Made by a program: the position numbers and the translations under genes. Shown here one piece after another: positions 26,231 through 35,475 of a DNA stretch of 64,000 bases. The notes beneath the pieces were generated by a model. The model did not search any database and was not told the origin of the DNA. It saw only the letters and a list, made by a program, of their open reading frames with translations. The stretch lies in NCBI RefSeq assembly GCF_009765875.1, contig NZ_LMUP01000014.1, forward strand, positions 372,001 through 436,000, given 5' to 3'. The first letter of the stretch is position 1; the number at the start of each line of letters is the position of its first letter. This DNA is from Pedobacter sp. L105 (GTDB taxonomy: Bacteria > Bacteroidota > Bacteroidia > Sphingobacteriales > Sphingobacteriaceae).

Positions 26231-27562
26231 ATGGTAGATCAGTTAACAGCTCCATTGTACAATAAATTAATTGCTGAGTTTGAAATTACAGACAATGCAG
26301 GTAATAATAATGGTGATTTATCGAATACAAGAAAAAAAGCACTGGAAATTTTCAAGGCCAAAGGTTTTCCTACCACAAAAAATGAGGAATGGAAATTCAC
26401 TAACCTGAGTCCTTTTTTAAATGACGATTTCTCTTTTATCCCTGGGCGATTTGAAGAGGAGACTATTATCGCTGCGGTAAATAAAGCAGTGATCCCTGGT
26501 TTGGATGCCTATCTTTTGGTTTTATTAAACGGCCGGATCCAGTTTGCTTTATCGGTTCTTCCTGATGAAAAACTGGCCACTATTTTACCACTGGAGAGTG
26601 TTTTGGATACACAGGTATTTAAAGACAATGCGGTATTTAGCCAGGATGAGAATAACACTTTACTCGCTTTAAATACGGCACTGTTTACAGACGGATATTT
26701 TATTGAAATACCCCGTAGTGTAGTATTGGATAAACCTGTACAGATTGTTCATTTGTATACTGCCGATGAAAATACCTGGTACCAGCCACGTCATTTAATC
26801 GTGGTAAACGAACACGCCAAAGCAGAATTGCTTGAAGCAAGTGTTTGGATTAAGGATACACAGCGTATAGTGCTGAACAGTGTTACACAAGTAAGCCTGA
26901 AAGAAAATGCACAACTGATACAATATAATATTCAGGATAATGCTGCTGATGAGAGGTTAATTAATTACAATCAGGTGAGTCAGCTGCAATATAGCCGCTA
27001 TGACAATTTCACCTTTAATTTACCCGGTGCAGAGCTGATCCGTAATAACCTGGAGATCGTATTGAACGGTCCTTCAACAGAAACACATTTATTAGGCTTA
27101 TACCTGGTAGGCGGTCAGCAGTTGACGGATAATCATACTGCTATACACCATAAATTTCCAAATAGCGAAAGCAATGAAATTTATAAAGGTGTATTGCTGG
27201 AAAATGGTAAAGCTGTATTTAACGGAAAGGTTTTTGTTGAACGTCCGGCGCAAAAAACAAATGCTTTTCAGCAAAACAATAACTTGCTCTTAAGTAACAA
27301 GGCACAGGTATTTGCTAAACCGCAACTGGAAATATTTGCAGATGACGTGAAATGCAGTCATGGCTGTACTGTAGGGCAGTTTGATCCGGAATCGTTGTTT
27401 TACCTGCGTGCAAGAGGAATCAGTGAAGAGTCTGCCCGTAAATTGCTGGTAGAAGCCTTTATGTTCGATGTAACACAAAAGATCGAAAATGAAGCCGTGA
27501 AAGAACACGTGCAATCCTTGATTTATCAAAAGATGGAAAATTCGTTCTCAACCATCGTTTAA
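26231..27562 (+). CDS. sufD: Fe-S assembly protein SufD
   Basis: 443 residues, a SufB paralogue. Landmarks are 'TTKNEEWKFTNLSPFL' near the N-terminus, the repetitive beta-helix core, and the C-terminal 'DDVKCSHGCTVGQFDPESLFYLRARGIS'-type region (key: C-S-H-G-C-T). SufD partners SufB and SufC and aids iron acquisition in the complex. Coupled closely to sufC (2-base gap) and followed 12 bases later by sufS. Confidence 0.96.
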   Translation: MVDQLTAPLYNKLIAEFEITDNAGNNNGDLSNTRKKALEIFKAKGFPTTKNEEWKFTNLSPFLNDDFSFIPGRFEEETIIAAVNKAVIPGLDAYLLVLLNGRIQFALSVLPDEKLATILPLESVLDTQVFKDNAVFSQDENNTLLALNTALFTDGYFIEIPRSVVLDKPVQIVHLYTADENTWYQPRHLIVVNEHAKAELLEASVWIKDTQRIVLNSVTQVSLKENAQLIQYNIQDNAADERLINYNQVSQLQYSRYDNFTFNLPGAELIRNNLEIVLNGPSTETHLLGLYLVGGQQLTDNHTAIHHKFPNSESNEIYKGVLLENGKAVFNGKVFVERPAQKTNAFQQNNNLLLSNKAQVFAKPQLEIFADDVKCSHGCTVGQFDPESLFYLRARGISEESARKLLVEAFMFDVTQKIENEAVKEHVQSLIYQKMENSFSTIV

Positions 27563-27574
27563 AAGAAAACGGCT

Positions 27575-28798
27575 ATGGGGAAATTAGTGATTGAAGAAAT
27601 AAGGAAAGATTTTCCTATACTGGATACAAAAGTTTACGGTAAAAACCTGGTTTACTTTGATAATGCAGCGACTACACAAAAGCCTGTACAGGTTTTAAAT
27701 GTACTGGAAAACTATTATACATCCTATAACAGTAATGTACATCGTGGTGTACATTTGCTGAGTCAGCAAGCCACAGCAGCTTATGAGGGTGCACGAAAAA
27801 AAGTAGCTGCCTTTATCAATGCTGAAAGTAGTGATGAAATCATCTTTACTAAAGGAACTACAGACGGGATTAACCTGGTTGCTTCTTCTTTTGGACGTAA
27901 GTTCCTAAATGAAGGCGATAGTATCCTGATCTCTGCTCTGGAGCATCATTCCAACATTGTACCATGGCAAATGATCTGCGAAGAACGCGGTGCTACGCTG
28001 AAAGTAATTCCAATGGATCAGGATGGCGTTTTGCAAATGGATTTGCTGCCTGGTTTATTGGATGAGGGTGTTAAACTGGTTTCAGTAACTTATGTGTCTA
28101 ATTCTTTAGGTACGATTAATCCTGTAAAAGAAATTATCAAACAGGCGCACGCAAAAAATATTCCTGTATTAATTGATGCTGCACAAGCTATTCAGCATAT
28201 GCCTGTAGATGTGCAGGAACTGGATGTTGATTTTATATCTTTTTCCGGACATAAATTATATGGCCCTACAGGAATTGGTGTATTGTATGGTAAGGCCAAA
28301 TGGCTGAATATGATACCGCCTTATCAGGGAGGAGGGGACATGATTAAAACAGTGACCTTCGAAAAAACCATTTATAACGAGCTGCCTTACAAATTTGAAG
28401 CAGGTACACCAGATATTTCCGGTGCGATAGGTTTGGGTGCTGCTATTGATTATGTAAATCAGATTGGTTTAACCGCCATTGCCGATGCAGAACAGGAATT
28501 GCTTACCTACGGCTTGGAACAACTGGCAAAGATAGAGGGCATTCGTTTTATAGGTAATGCTCCTGATCGTGCCAGTGTAATCTCTTTTTTACTTGAAGAT
28601 ATTCATCCTTATGACCTGGGCGAATTATTGGATAAGCAGGGCATAGCTATACGTACCGGTCACCATTGTACCGAGCCGATCATGGATTTCTTTGGTATCC
28701 CTGGAACCTGTCGTGCATCTTTTGCTTTTTACAATACCAAAGAAGAAGTAGATCTATTGGTTGCAGGTATAAAAAGGGCCGCTGCTATACTTATTTAA
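27575..28798 (+). CDS. sufS: Cysteine desulfurase SufS
   Basis: 407 residues, class V PLP-dependent fold, group II desulfurase. 'YFDNAATTQKP' opens the fold, the PLP Lys is K227 in 'SFSGHKLYGPTG', and the catalytic Cys is C365 in 'RTGHHCTEP'. It removes sulfur from cysteine as a persulfide and passes it to SufE, encoded 4 bases downstream. Length and motif order are standard. Confidence 0.96.
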   Translation: MGKLVIEEIRKDFPILDTKVYGKNLVYFDNAATTQKPVQVLNVLENYYTSYNSNVHRGVHLLSQQATAAYEGARKKVAAFINAESSDEIIFTKGTTDGINLVASSFGRKFLNEGDSILISALEHHSNIVPWQMICEERGATLKVIPMDQDGVLQMDLLPGLLDEGVKLVSVTYVSNSLGTINPVKEIIKQAHAKNIPVLIDAAQAIQHMPVDVQELDVDFISFSGHKLYGPTGIGVLYGKAKWLNMIPPYQGGGDMIKTVTFEKTIYNELPYKFEAGTPDISGAIGLGAAIDYVNQIGLTAIADAEQELLTYGLEQLAKIEGIRFIGNAPDRASVISFLLEDIHPYDLGELLDKQGIAIRTGHHCTEPIMDFFGIPGTCRASFAFYNTKEEVDLLVAGIKRAAAILI

Positions 28799-28802
28799 TT
28801 AA

Positions 28803-29222
28803 ATGATGACGATTAACGAACAACAGGATGAAATCATTGAGGAGTTTGAGTTATTCCCTGACTGGATGGATAAATATGAAAATATTATCGATATCGGTAA
28901 AGAACTCCCTTTAATTGATCCTCAGTATAAAATACCTGAAAAACTGATTAAAGGCTGCCAGTCCAGTGTTTGGCTGCAACCTGAATATAAAGAAGGTAAG
29001 GTATGGTTTACTGCCGATAGCGATGCAATTATTACCAAAGGCCTGATTAGTATGATGGTTAAAGTTCTATCGGGTCATACGCCACAGGAAATTGTGGATG
29101 CAGACTTATATTTTATCAATACTATCGGCCTGCAAAATCATTTGTCACCTAATCGTTCTAATGGATTGCTGGCAATGTTGCAACAAATGAAATTGTATGC
29201 AGCTGGTTTTATTTCAAATTAA
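28803..29222 (+). CDS. sufE: Sulfur-acceptor protein SufE
   Basis: 139 residues. SufE hallmarks are 'DWMDKYENIIDIGKELP', the persulfide-carrying Cys in 'LIKGCQSSVWL', and the C-terminal 'GLQNHLSPNRSNGL'. It takes sulfur from SufS and hands it to SufB. The start could be 28803 or the next ATG at 28806. It is in the middle of the suf operon, 4 bases after sufS. Confidence 0.95.
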   Translation: MMTINEQQDEIIEEFELFPDWMDKYENIIDIGKELPLIDPQYKIPEKLIKGCQSSVWLQPEYKEGKVWFTADSDAIITKGLISMMVKVLSGHTPQEIVDADLYFINTIGLQNHLSPNRSNGLLAMLQQMKLYAAGFISN

Positions 29223-29235
29223 ATATTGAATAAAG

Positions 29236-29547
29236 ATGAATGAGCTATCATTAAGAGATAAAATTGAAGAGGCTATACGGACCATTTATGATCCGGAGAT
29301 ACCTGTAAATATTTTTGAACTGGGACTGATCTACAAGATCCAGATGTTGGAAGACAATAACGTACATATTTATATGACCTTAACTGCTCCGGCGTGTCCT
29401 GCTGCGGGTGAGATCCTGACTGAAGTGGAAACAAAAGTTAAAGCTATTGAAGGACTTAACGAGGTTGAGGTACGCCTTACTTTTGATCCGCCATGGGACA
29501 GGGATATGATGAGTGATGAAGCGAAATTAGAGTTGGGTTGGTTATAA
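29236..29547 (+). CDS. sufT: SufT-like DUF59/MIP18 family protein
   Basis: 103 residues of the DUF59 (MIP18/PaaD-like) family: 'IYDPEIPVNIFELGLIY' at the N-terminus and 'LTAPACPAAGEIL' with the family's conserved Cys. Such proteins help mature or deliver Fe-S clusters and are common members of suf operons. Its stop overlaps the start of the regulator gene by one base (TAATG), so translation is coupled. Confidence 0.9.
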   Translation: MNELSLRDKIEEAIRTIYDPEIPVNIFELGLIYKIQMLEDNNVHIYMTLTAPACPAAGEILTEVETKVKAIEGLNEVEVRLTFDPPWDRDMMSDEAKLELGWL

Positions 29548-30188
29548 TGGAACATAAGCTGCCATTTAGGGAACGCGCTGTGGAACTGCTGAAAACCAGT
29601 GGGCCTCAGTCATTATCTGCACTTGCCCGGGAATTTCAGGTGACTGTAGAAGGTGCGCGTTTTCAAATGCTCAGGTTAGAAAAAGAAGGTGTAGTGACTT
29701 CTAATAAAACTGTCACCGGAAGGGGCAGACCACAACAATTATGGTCGCTTACCAATGCTGGTCAGTCGCGCTTTCCTGATACCCATGCTGCACTCACCGT
29801 AAAACTAATGGAGATCATGAAAGAGACCCTCGGAGAAGTGGCTGTATCGAAGGTGATTACTGCAAATGGAGAAAAAGGAACGAGTAAATATCTGGAACAG
29901 TTAGTGGGTATAGACGACCTGGAACAAAGGATCGGTACTTTTGTTGCCATCCGCACCAGGGAAGGATATATGGCTCAATTTATTAAAGATGAAGAAGGAT
30001 TTATCTTCATCGAAAACCACTGCCCGATAGGTGCTGCAGCACATGCCAACCCCGGCATCTGCATTGCTGAATTTAAAACATTACAGACAGTAATTGGTGA
30101 ACATGTATCTATCAAACGTATAGAGTACATCGTTGATGGCGGGAGAAGATGCGCGTACAGAATATATTCTTTGAAAAAATCGTTATAA
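29547..30188 (+). CDS. SufR-like Fe-S transcriptional regulator
   Basis: 213 residues from the ATG at 29547, which overlaps the sufT stop. An N-terminal winged helix-turn-helix (about 5-68; 'SLSALAREFQVTVEGARFQMLRL', key basic patch 'GRGRPQQLW') is followed by an effector domain with three conserved Cys: C159 and C172 (C-x12-C in 'HCPIGAAAHANPGIC') and C202. This layout matches SufR-type repressors that bind an Fe-S cluster and release DNA when it is lost. Being last in the suf operon it would autoregulate through the promoter repeat 5.6 kb upstream. No terminator is clear in 30189-30346. Confidence 0.85.
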   Translation: MEHKLPFRERAVELLKTSGPQSLSALAREFQVTVEGARFQMLRLEKEGVVTSNKTVTGRGRPQQLWSLTNAGQSRFPDTHAALTVKLMEIMKETLGEVAVSKVITANGEKGTSKYLEQLVGIDDLEQRIGTFVAIRTREGYMAQFIKDEEGFIFIENHCPIGAAAHANPGICIAEFKTLQTVIGEHVSIKRIEYIVDGGRRCAYRIYSLKKSL

Positions 30189-30346
30189 CCGAAATTTTTT
30201 GTCTTAATCAGATATTCTGAGTGAAAAAATGATTGTAAATTGCTATGTCATTATTTTAGTATGAGCAGGCATGTTTGCTGAAATTTGTGAAATATTTGAG
30301 GTTTTAATTTCTTATTTCGGCAACAATCGGATCCTGTTATACTCTA

Positions 30347-33300
30347 ATGATTAACAGTCAAATATCCATTCACATGTCTGATTTTTCTATTGATCCCTTT
30401 TTGCTCATCAGAGCACCTGCTTACAGCTATGGGAACTTTAACCAGCAATTCTTAGAAAAGGTATTAAAAACTGATTTTTTCAGGGCAAGTATTTTCTTTG
30501 CCAGCCAAAGTCTGTTCGTGGAACTTAAAAAAAAAGATTTTGATTATCACCAGATCAGTCCTCAAGCTAAAGTCACTTTATGGAAATATTTGAATCGTAT
30601 GTGTTTCAGGTCTCTGCCATATGGTTCTTTTTCTTCCTGGTCGGCTGCAGGGTGGGCTGAAGATCAAGGAGATGGGCTCGCTTTTAATGATCATCACGAA
30701 TTGGTTATCCATCCTGATTATAAGGTCTTATTTAATTATATCAACAGTCTTCAAACAGAAAAATTTCCATCTGTTAAGTATTATACTAACAATTCGCTTT
30801 ATCAAACGGCGAGCAAGCTAAGGTTTATTAGCCAGGCCTATTCTGCACAAAATAAGTTTGCTATTGTCGAGTTGAAACTAGTTCCCGGATTAAATAAATT
30901 ATTAAGATTTATCGGTAAGGGGCAAACCCTCCATGATATATTTGTTTTTTTGAAGGAAGAATACGGTGACCAGGCCCCCGTTTATCAGTATTTTAGAAGT
31001 TTACTAGAAGGTCAGGTAATCGTTTCCGGCTTAACGCCCAGCGTTACAGGGCCTCAGTATAATGTGCGTTGCAAATCAATGCTGGATAATTATACGGAAG
31101 TTGATCATCAACTATTAAATTCTTTTACTGCTAAATTCAATAGTCATGATCAATCTTTGCCGGACTTGAACGAACATATCAGACAGTTAATAAACAGGAA
31201 TATTGAAAATGCTACTTACACATTATACCAGCGTAATATTTCAGGAGGGGCACGGCATGGCATGCAATCAGAGCTGCTATCCCTTCTTGATCAGATGAAT
31301 CAGTTAACTGCGGATCAGGAACTGGATACCATGAGCAGATTTAAAACTGAATTTCTTCAAAAATATGACCAGCGGGAAATGCCTTTGATGATCGTACTTG
31401 ATCCTGGATGTGGTATTGGCTATGAAAATCTGGCTACTGCTTTTGATAACCAGAGCGAAGATTTTATTGATGATATCAGAAGTAAAGAGGAAAGACAAAC
31501 CAGTGCTAGCTGGGGCCCGGTAGAAAAGATGCTGTTTAAAAAATGGAATAGTCTTCGTCGGCCTGGTTTTGAGAAAATTATGATTAACCCTGAAGATCTG
31601 GCTGATCTTCCAAAAAATGGCCAGCCTTTACCTCCGGGAATGTTCATTTTGTTTCGCAGTATTGATGAAGAGATTTGGCTAGACAACATTGGTGGTGTAT
31701 CGGGAATTGAGTTAAGCGGAAGATTCGCTGCTTCAGGAACGGAAGCAGAGTCCTGTCTTAAAAAGATCTGTGAGCAGGAAATAGCTATCAATAATGATTT
31801 CTTATTTGCTGAAATAGCTTATTCGCCTAATGACAGGGCATCAAATATTAACCAGAGGGGACATTTTTATGCCTATGAAATCCCGGTGTTGACACATGCC
31901 ACACTCACTGAAAAATATAGCATTAAACTAAACGACCTGGTGATCTCTGTCAGGGACAATCGAATCTTTTTAAGATCAGTTAGCCTTAATAAATATATAA
32001 TACCCAGGCTTTCATCAGCTTATAACTATCGCCTTTCTACCATTCCCATTATACGTTTTCTATGTGATCTGCAATTTCAGGGGACTAAATCAAATTTGTC
32101 ATTTTCTCTGGCTAATCTTTTTCCTGGCATGGAATATTATCCACGTGTGCAGCTTGGAAATGCGGTCGTTAGTCCGGCTACCTGGATCTTAAATGAAAAT
32201 CAACTAAAAAAAATTGTCGAAGAGGATGGCTTTTCAGTCTTAGAATTGAATATCCCTGAACATTTCAGCCTGCATGAGGGAGATAATTTCCTTGTTTTCA
32301 ATCAACACAGTAAAGATGATTTTGAAATCTTCAAAAAATCTGTAAAGGGTAAAAAAACAGTTACTTTGATGGAGCATGTATATGCAAAAAATGCTAATCT
32401 GAAAGACGCGGAAGGTAGGCCCTATGCCAGTCAGCTGTTGGCCTGTGCCATCAACCAAACAAAATCATATCACCTACCCATGAGCCAAATCCTGAAGTCC
32501 ACGAGGGATCTTTTGAAGGTAAAACGTTCCTTTTTGCCTGGCCAGGAATGGATATATATTAAAATATATGCCCATTATTCATTAACTAACGAGATTCTGA
32601 TAAATCTTGTGCTGCCTGTTGTAAAAAAATACAAAAAAGATAATCCTGGTTTTAAATGGTTTTTTATTCGTTATGAAGATCATGGGCATCACCTTAGACT
32701 AAGGTTTTTTACAGGAGGAAAGCCTTGCCATGCACTACAGAATGAGCTGATCCACAAATTTCATCCCTGGAGCAAAGAAGGGAAAATAGCTGATGTGATA
32801 TTGGATACTTATCAAAGAGAGCTGGAAAAATATTCGCCAGTATTAATTGATGCAGTGGAATCTTTTTTTTACAGGGACAGTGAATTTATTCTTTCAGCTT
32901 TCAAACACCATGAGCTTAGTTCCTCTTTTAAATTGAGTTTTGCGGTACATACCAGTCTTCAATTAATTCATTATTTTGTGCCGGATAAAACTGGGCGTAA
33001 CAATTTTTTGAACGATGTATTGAATAATGTTTCTGCTGAATTTAGCAGGGAAAAGGAAGTTGTGCGCAAATTAGACGTGAAATACAGGAATTTCCAAAAA
33101 GAGCTGATCAGTTATGGCTTATTGGCGGCGGGACATAAAAAACAAAAAACTTCTTTTTATTATGAGCAACTCCTGGAAGAGCTAAACGAAAGAACTTTGG
33201 GTTGGGGAAGTACTAAACGTTATAATTTGCTGATCAATCTGGTCCATATGCATATCAACCGGATATTTGAACACAATTCAAGAGAATACGAATATTTGGT

Positions 33301-33361
33301 CTATCATTTTATGAAAAAACACCAGGCTTATCTGAATTATACTACGAGCGATGTGTCTTAA
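30347..33361 (+). CDS. Class I lanthipeptide dehydratase (LanB, full length)
   Basis: 1004 residues, the size of NisB-type enzymes. The N-terminal glutamylation domain (about 15-690) has 'LLIRAPAYSYGNF' and 'RMCFRSLPYGSFSSW', family landmarks; the C-terminal elimination domain (about 725-995, SpaB_C/thiopeptide-type) has 'WFFIRYEDHGHHLRLRFF' (771-788) and 'LINLVHMHINRIF'. Such enzymes use glutamyl-tRNA to dehydrate Ser and Thr of a precursor peptide. Cytosolic. The start may be 30347 or the ATG at 30374. Its 3' end overlaps the convergent LytTR regulator by 20 bases. The only plausible substrate is the Thr-rich peptide at 35257; no LanC cyclase is present. Confidence 0.92.
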   Translation: MINSQISIHMSDFSIDPFLLIRAPAYSYGNFNQQFLEKVLKTDFFRASIFFASQSLFVELKKKDFDYHQISPQAKVTLWKYLNRMCFRSLPYGSFSSWSAAGWAEDQGDGLAFNDHHELVIHPDYKVLFNYINSLQTEKFPSVKYYTNNSLYQTASKLRFISQAYSAQNKFAIVELKLVPGLNKLLRFIGKGQTLHDIFVFLKEEYGDQAPVYQYFRSLLEGQVIVSGLTPSVTGPQYNVRCKSMLDNYTEVDHQLLNSFTAKFNSHDQSLPDLNEHIRQLINRNIENATYTLYQRNISGGARHGMQSELLSLLDQMNQLTADQELDTMSRFKTEFLQKYDQREMPLMIVLDPGCGIGYENLATAFDNQSEDFIDDIRSKEERQTSASWGPVEKMLFKKWNSLRRPGFEKIMINPEDLADLPKNGQPLPPGMFILFRSIDEEIWLDNIGGVSGIELSGRFAASGTEAESCLKKICEQEIAINNDFLFAEIAYSPNDRASNINQRGHFYAYEIPVLTHATLTEKYSIKLNDLVISVRDNRIFLRSVSLNKYIIPRLSSAYNYRLSTIPIIRFLCDLQFQGTKSNLSFSLANLFPGMEYYPRVQLGNAVVSPATWILNENQLKKIVEEDGFSVLELNIPEHFSLHEGDNFLVFNQHSKDDFEIFKKSVKGKKTVTLMEHVYAKNANLKDAEGRPYASQLLACAINQTKSYHLPMSQILKSTRDLLKVKRSFLPGQEWIYIKIYAHYSLTNEILINLVLPVVKKYKKDNPGFKWFFIRYEDHGHHLRLRFFTGGKPCHALQNELIHKFHPWSKEGKIADVILDTYQRELEKYSPVLIDAVESFFYRDSEFILSAFKHHELSSSFKLSFAVHTSLQLIHYFVPDKTGRNNFLNDVLNNVSAEFSREKEVVRKLDVKYRNFQKELISYGLLAAGHKKQKTSFYYEQLLEELNERTLGWGSTKRYNLLINLVHMHINRIFEHNSREYEYLVYHFMKKHQAYLNYTTSDVS

Positions 33362-34067
33362 TGGTGTAATTACCGATTTTCTTTAATAGTTTATCCTTGT
33401 AGGAAGATCCGATAGGTAATATAGCTTTATCTACCATGATTTTGTTTCCCTCCATCATGGTTACTTTATCAATGTTAACGATGTAGGACTTGTGTATCCT
33501 GACAAATCTTTCCGGGTAGAGCCCTAACTCTATCTCTTTCATCGTCAGGTAGATAATCTGGTTATTTTGAGGCGTATGGATAACAACGTAGTTGTTAAGC
33601 CCTTCTACATATTCTACGTCATCGAAGTTGATCTTAAGCATTTTTCCTTTTATACCAGGGTTAACGAAAAAGTAAGCATCATCTTTTGGCTCTTCTATCG
33701 CCACCTGGTGTTCCAGTTTATCAATCACTTTTGTCAGCGATTTTAGAAAACGTTCAAAAGAAATTGGTTTAAGCATGAAATCCGAAATATTCTTCTCAAA
33801 TCCCTGTACGGCATAACCAGCATGACCTGTGGTAAAAATGATTGCCGTATTTTTATAAATCAGATCTGCCACATCCAAACCAGATATTTCAGGCATGTCA
33901 ATATCCAGAAAAGTGATGTCTATGTTTTTATGTTCATTTATAAATTTAACAGCTTCAATTGGATTCTGTGAAAATCCTACAATTTCCAATTGCCCGCAAT
34001 CCAGGGCATACCTTTTTAGGGTATCGATAGCATGTGACTCATCGTCAATTATATAACATTTATACAT
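33342..34067 (-). CDS. LytTR-family response regulator
   Basis: 241 residues: receiver (about 1-120) with 'YIIDDESHA', phospho-acceptor Asp in 'ITFLDIDMPEISG' and Lys in 'MLKPISF', then a LytTR DNA-binding domain (about 140-235; 'VEYVEGLNNYVVIHT', 'RFVRIHKSYIVNID'). It lies 4 bases after its histidine kinase gene. The pair is embedded between the LanB gene and the putative precursor gene and is transcribed divergently from the latter, so it probably controls peptide production, by analogy with quorum- or stress-responsive bacteriocin systems. Confidence 0.93.
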   Translation of the reverse strand: MYKCYIIDDESHAIDTLKRYALDCGQLEIVGFSQNPIEAVKFINEHKNIDITFLDIDMPEISGLDVADLIYKNTAIIFTTGHAGYAVQGFEKNISDFMLKPISFERFLKSLTKVIDKLEHQVAIEEPKDDAYFFVNPGIKGKMLKINFDDVEYVEGLNNYVVIHTPQNNQIIYLTMKEIELGLYPERFVRIHKSYIVNIDKVTMMEGNKIMVDKAILPIGSSYKDKLLKKIGNYTIKTHRS

Positions 34068-34071
34068 AAAC

Positions 34072-35139
34072 TTATAAAGTTAATTGGAGTTCAAAAATAT
34101 ATTGGTCATCATTTTCTGATATATCAATATGATGTGTATTGGGATAATATGTATCCAGACGTAATTTTAAATTTTTTAGCCCTATTCCGTGACTTTTTAC
34201 TGCCCTTCTGGTCTTTAATTTTTTGTTGCTGATCATGAACTGGAGTTGATTATTAATCAGTTCCAGTTTTATTTTTGCAGGATACTCTGCACTTTTAAGA
34301 TCGGCATATTTAAATATATTTTCAACCGGGGTTAAGAGAATTAAAGGCAATATTTTAAAATCACCTGAATCTCCTGATATATCAAAAGATAAATTTAAAT
34401 TATGGTCGTATCTATATTGATTGATTGCAATGAACGATATAATCTGCTCAACTTCATCACTCAGGTCAACCTTCCCGTTCTGGGGTGTTTCGGTTAATGC
34501 ATAGCGCATGATGTCTGCCAGGAGAAGAATGGGCTTAGACAACTCCGGAGAGGTTCTAATTGATGAGTTGTATAGAAAATTAAGGGTATTGAATAAAAAA
34601 TGTGGATTAATTTGTGACTTTAAATAAGCGACTTCAGAATCCACCAATTTTTTCTCCAGTTGCTGCTTATTCAACTCATTTACCAATTTATTATTTTCCA
34701 AATCTGAAATCTCTTTCCGCTGAACGATGATATTCAATGCAAACCAGTATCCTGTACTTAAACCCATAAAGTATATAAATCTCCAGGTTGATTTGGTAAT
34801 TAAAAGAACAAGGTCGTTAAACGGATTTTCATGGGTGAGCCCTAAATAAAGAAATCCTGCAACCATAGCAAATTTAAACAGCGTGCTTAATACAAATTCC
34901 AGCAAGATCAACAAGAACAGGATATACTTTGGTTTTTTATAAGAATATGGTAATACGATATTCGCGTTAACGTAAAATATCAGAATGTTTACCATATATG
35001 AATTTACATAGTCACCAAATGCACCAAATTTTCTGGCAATAAAGTAAGTAATGAGCGTTTCATACAAGATAAACAGCGTCCAGACTAAGGCACTTATACG
35101 ATAGAATCTGGCAGTTTTAATGGATTTTGCGAAAATCAT
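34072..35139 (-). CDS. LytS/YehU-type sensor histidine kinase
   Basis: 355 residues: four N-terminal membrane spans (about 10-160), a coiled linker, the His_kinase box 'LKSQINPHFLFNTLNFLYN' with the phosphorylated His, and a degenerate GHKL ATPase domain with 'GIGLKNLKLRL'. No extracytoplasmic sensor domain is evident, so sensing is likely through the membrane spans. It forms a two-component pair with the LytTR regulator 4 bases downstream and faces the precursor gene across a 117-bp gap. Confidence 0.9.
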   Translation of the reverse strand: MIFAKSIKTARFYRISALVWTLFILYETLITYFIARKFGAFGDYVNSYMVNILIFYVNANIVLPYSYKKPKYILFLLILLEFVLSTLFKFAMVAGFLYLGLTHENPFNDLVLLITKSTWRFIYFMGLSTGYWFALNIIVQRKEISDLENNKLVNELNKQQLEKKLVDSEVAYLKSQINPHFLFNTLNFLYNSSIRTSPELSKPILLLADIMRYALTETPQNGKVDLSDEVEQIISFIAINQYRYDHNLNLSFDISGDSGDFKILPLILLTPVENIFKYADLKSAEYPAKIKLELINNQLQFMISNKKLKTRRAVKSHGIGLKNLKLRLDTYYPNTHHIDISENDDQYIFELQLTL

Positions 35140-35232
35140 ATATTCAAATATAAGGGATAATAACTTGATTTACCACGGTGTTATGGCAGTTCGTGTAATA
35201 ACTTTTATAATACGCTGAGCCACACTTAAACT

Positions 35233-35257
35233 TGATGTATACCAAAACTATACATCA
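35233..35257 (+). promoter_or_regulatory. Inverted repeat overlapping precursor start codon
   Basis: TGATGTATA (35233-35241) and TATACATCA (35249-35257) form a perfect 9-bp repeat with a 7-nt loop; the last base is the A of the precursor ATG. It could be an operator or an mRNA hairpin that hides the translation start. Confidence 0.5.
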
Positions 35258-35409
35258 TGAAAAAATCACTAGAAAAATCATTAAAATTGGAAATTAAACC
35301 AGTGTTCCAATTTTCAAAATCAGAAAATAGTCGGCAAAATTTTTCCGACCCTATTACCACCACGACAGCTACAACTACCGGCGTGTTCCAAAAGCCTGAC
35401 GCCAGGTAA
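35257..35409 (+). CDS. Putative LanB substrate: 50-residue Thr-rich RiPP precursor
   Basis: A short gene (MKKSLEKSLKLEIKPVF...). The first ~30 residues are a Lys/Glu-rich, leader-like segment with 'LEIKPVFQF'; the C-terminal 20 residues form the likely core with two Thr runs, 'ITTTTATTTG', then 'VFQKPDAR'. There are seven Thr in ten residues and no Cys anywhere, so LanB could make several dehydrobutyrines but no lanthionine. No double-Gly cleavage site is visible. It is the only small ORF near LanB with precursor-like composition and has its own terminator. Assignment rests on context and composition; a chance ORF is the alternative. Confidence 0.65.
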   Translation: MKKSLEKSLKLEIKPVFQFSKSENSRQNFSDPITTTTATTTGVFQKPDAR

Positions 35410-35475
35410 GATTTTAACCAGGTACAAGAGGTGTTAAGTGCCCCTGGTTCAGTTATGAATTTATCAGAGCCGTTG

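Noticed and set aside
35140..35256. LytTR direct-repeat binding sites upstream of the precursor
   Set aside because: One partial match (GCAGTTCGT near 35187) was seen but no second copy at the expected spacing, so no site is claimed.
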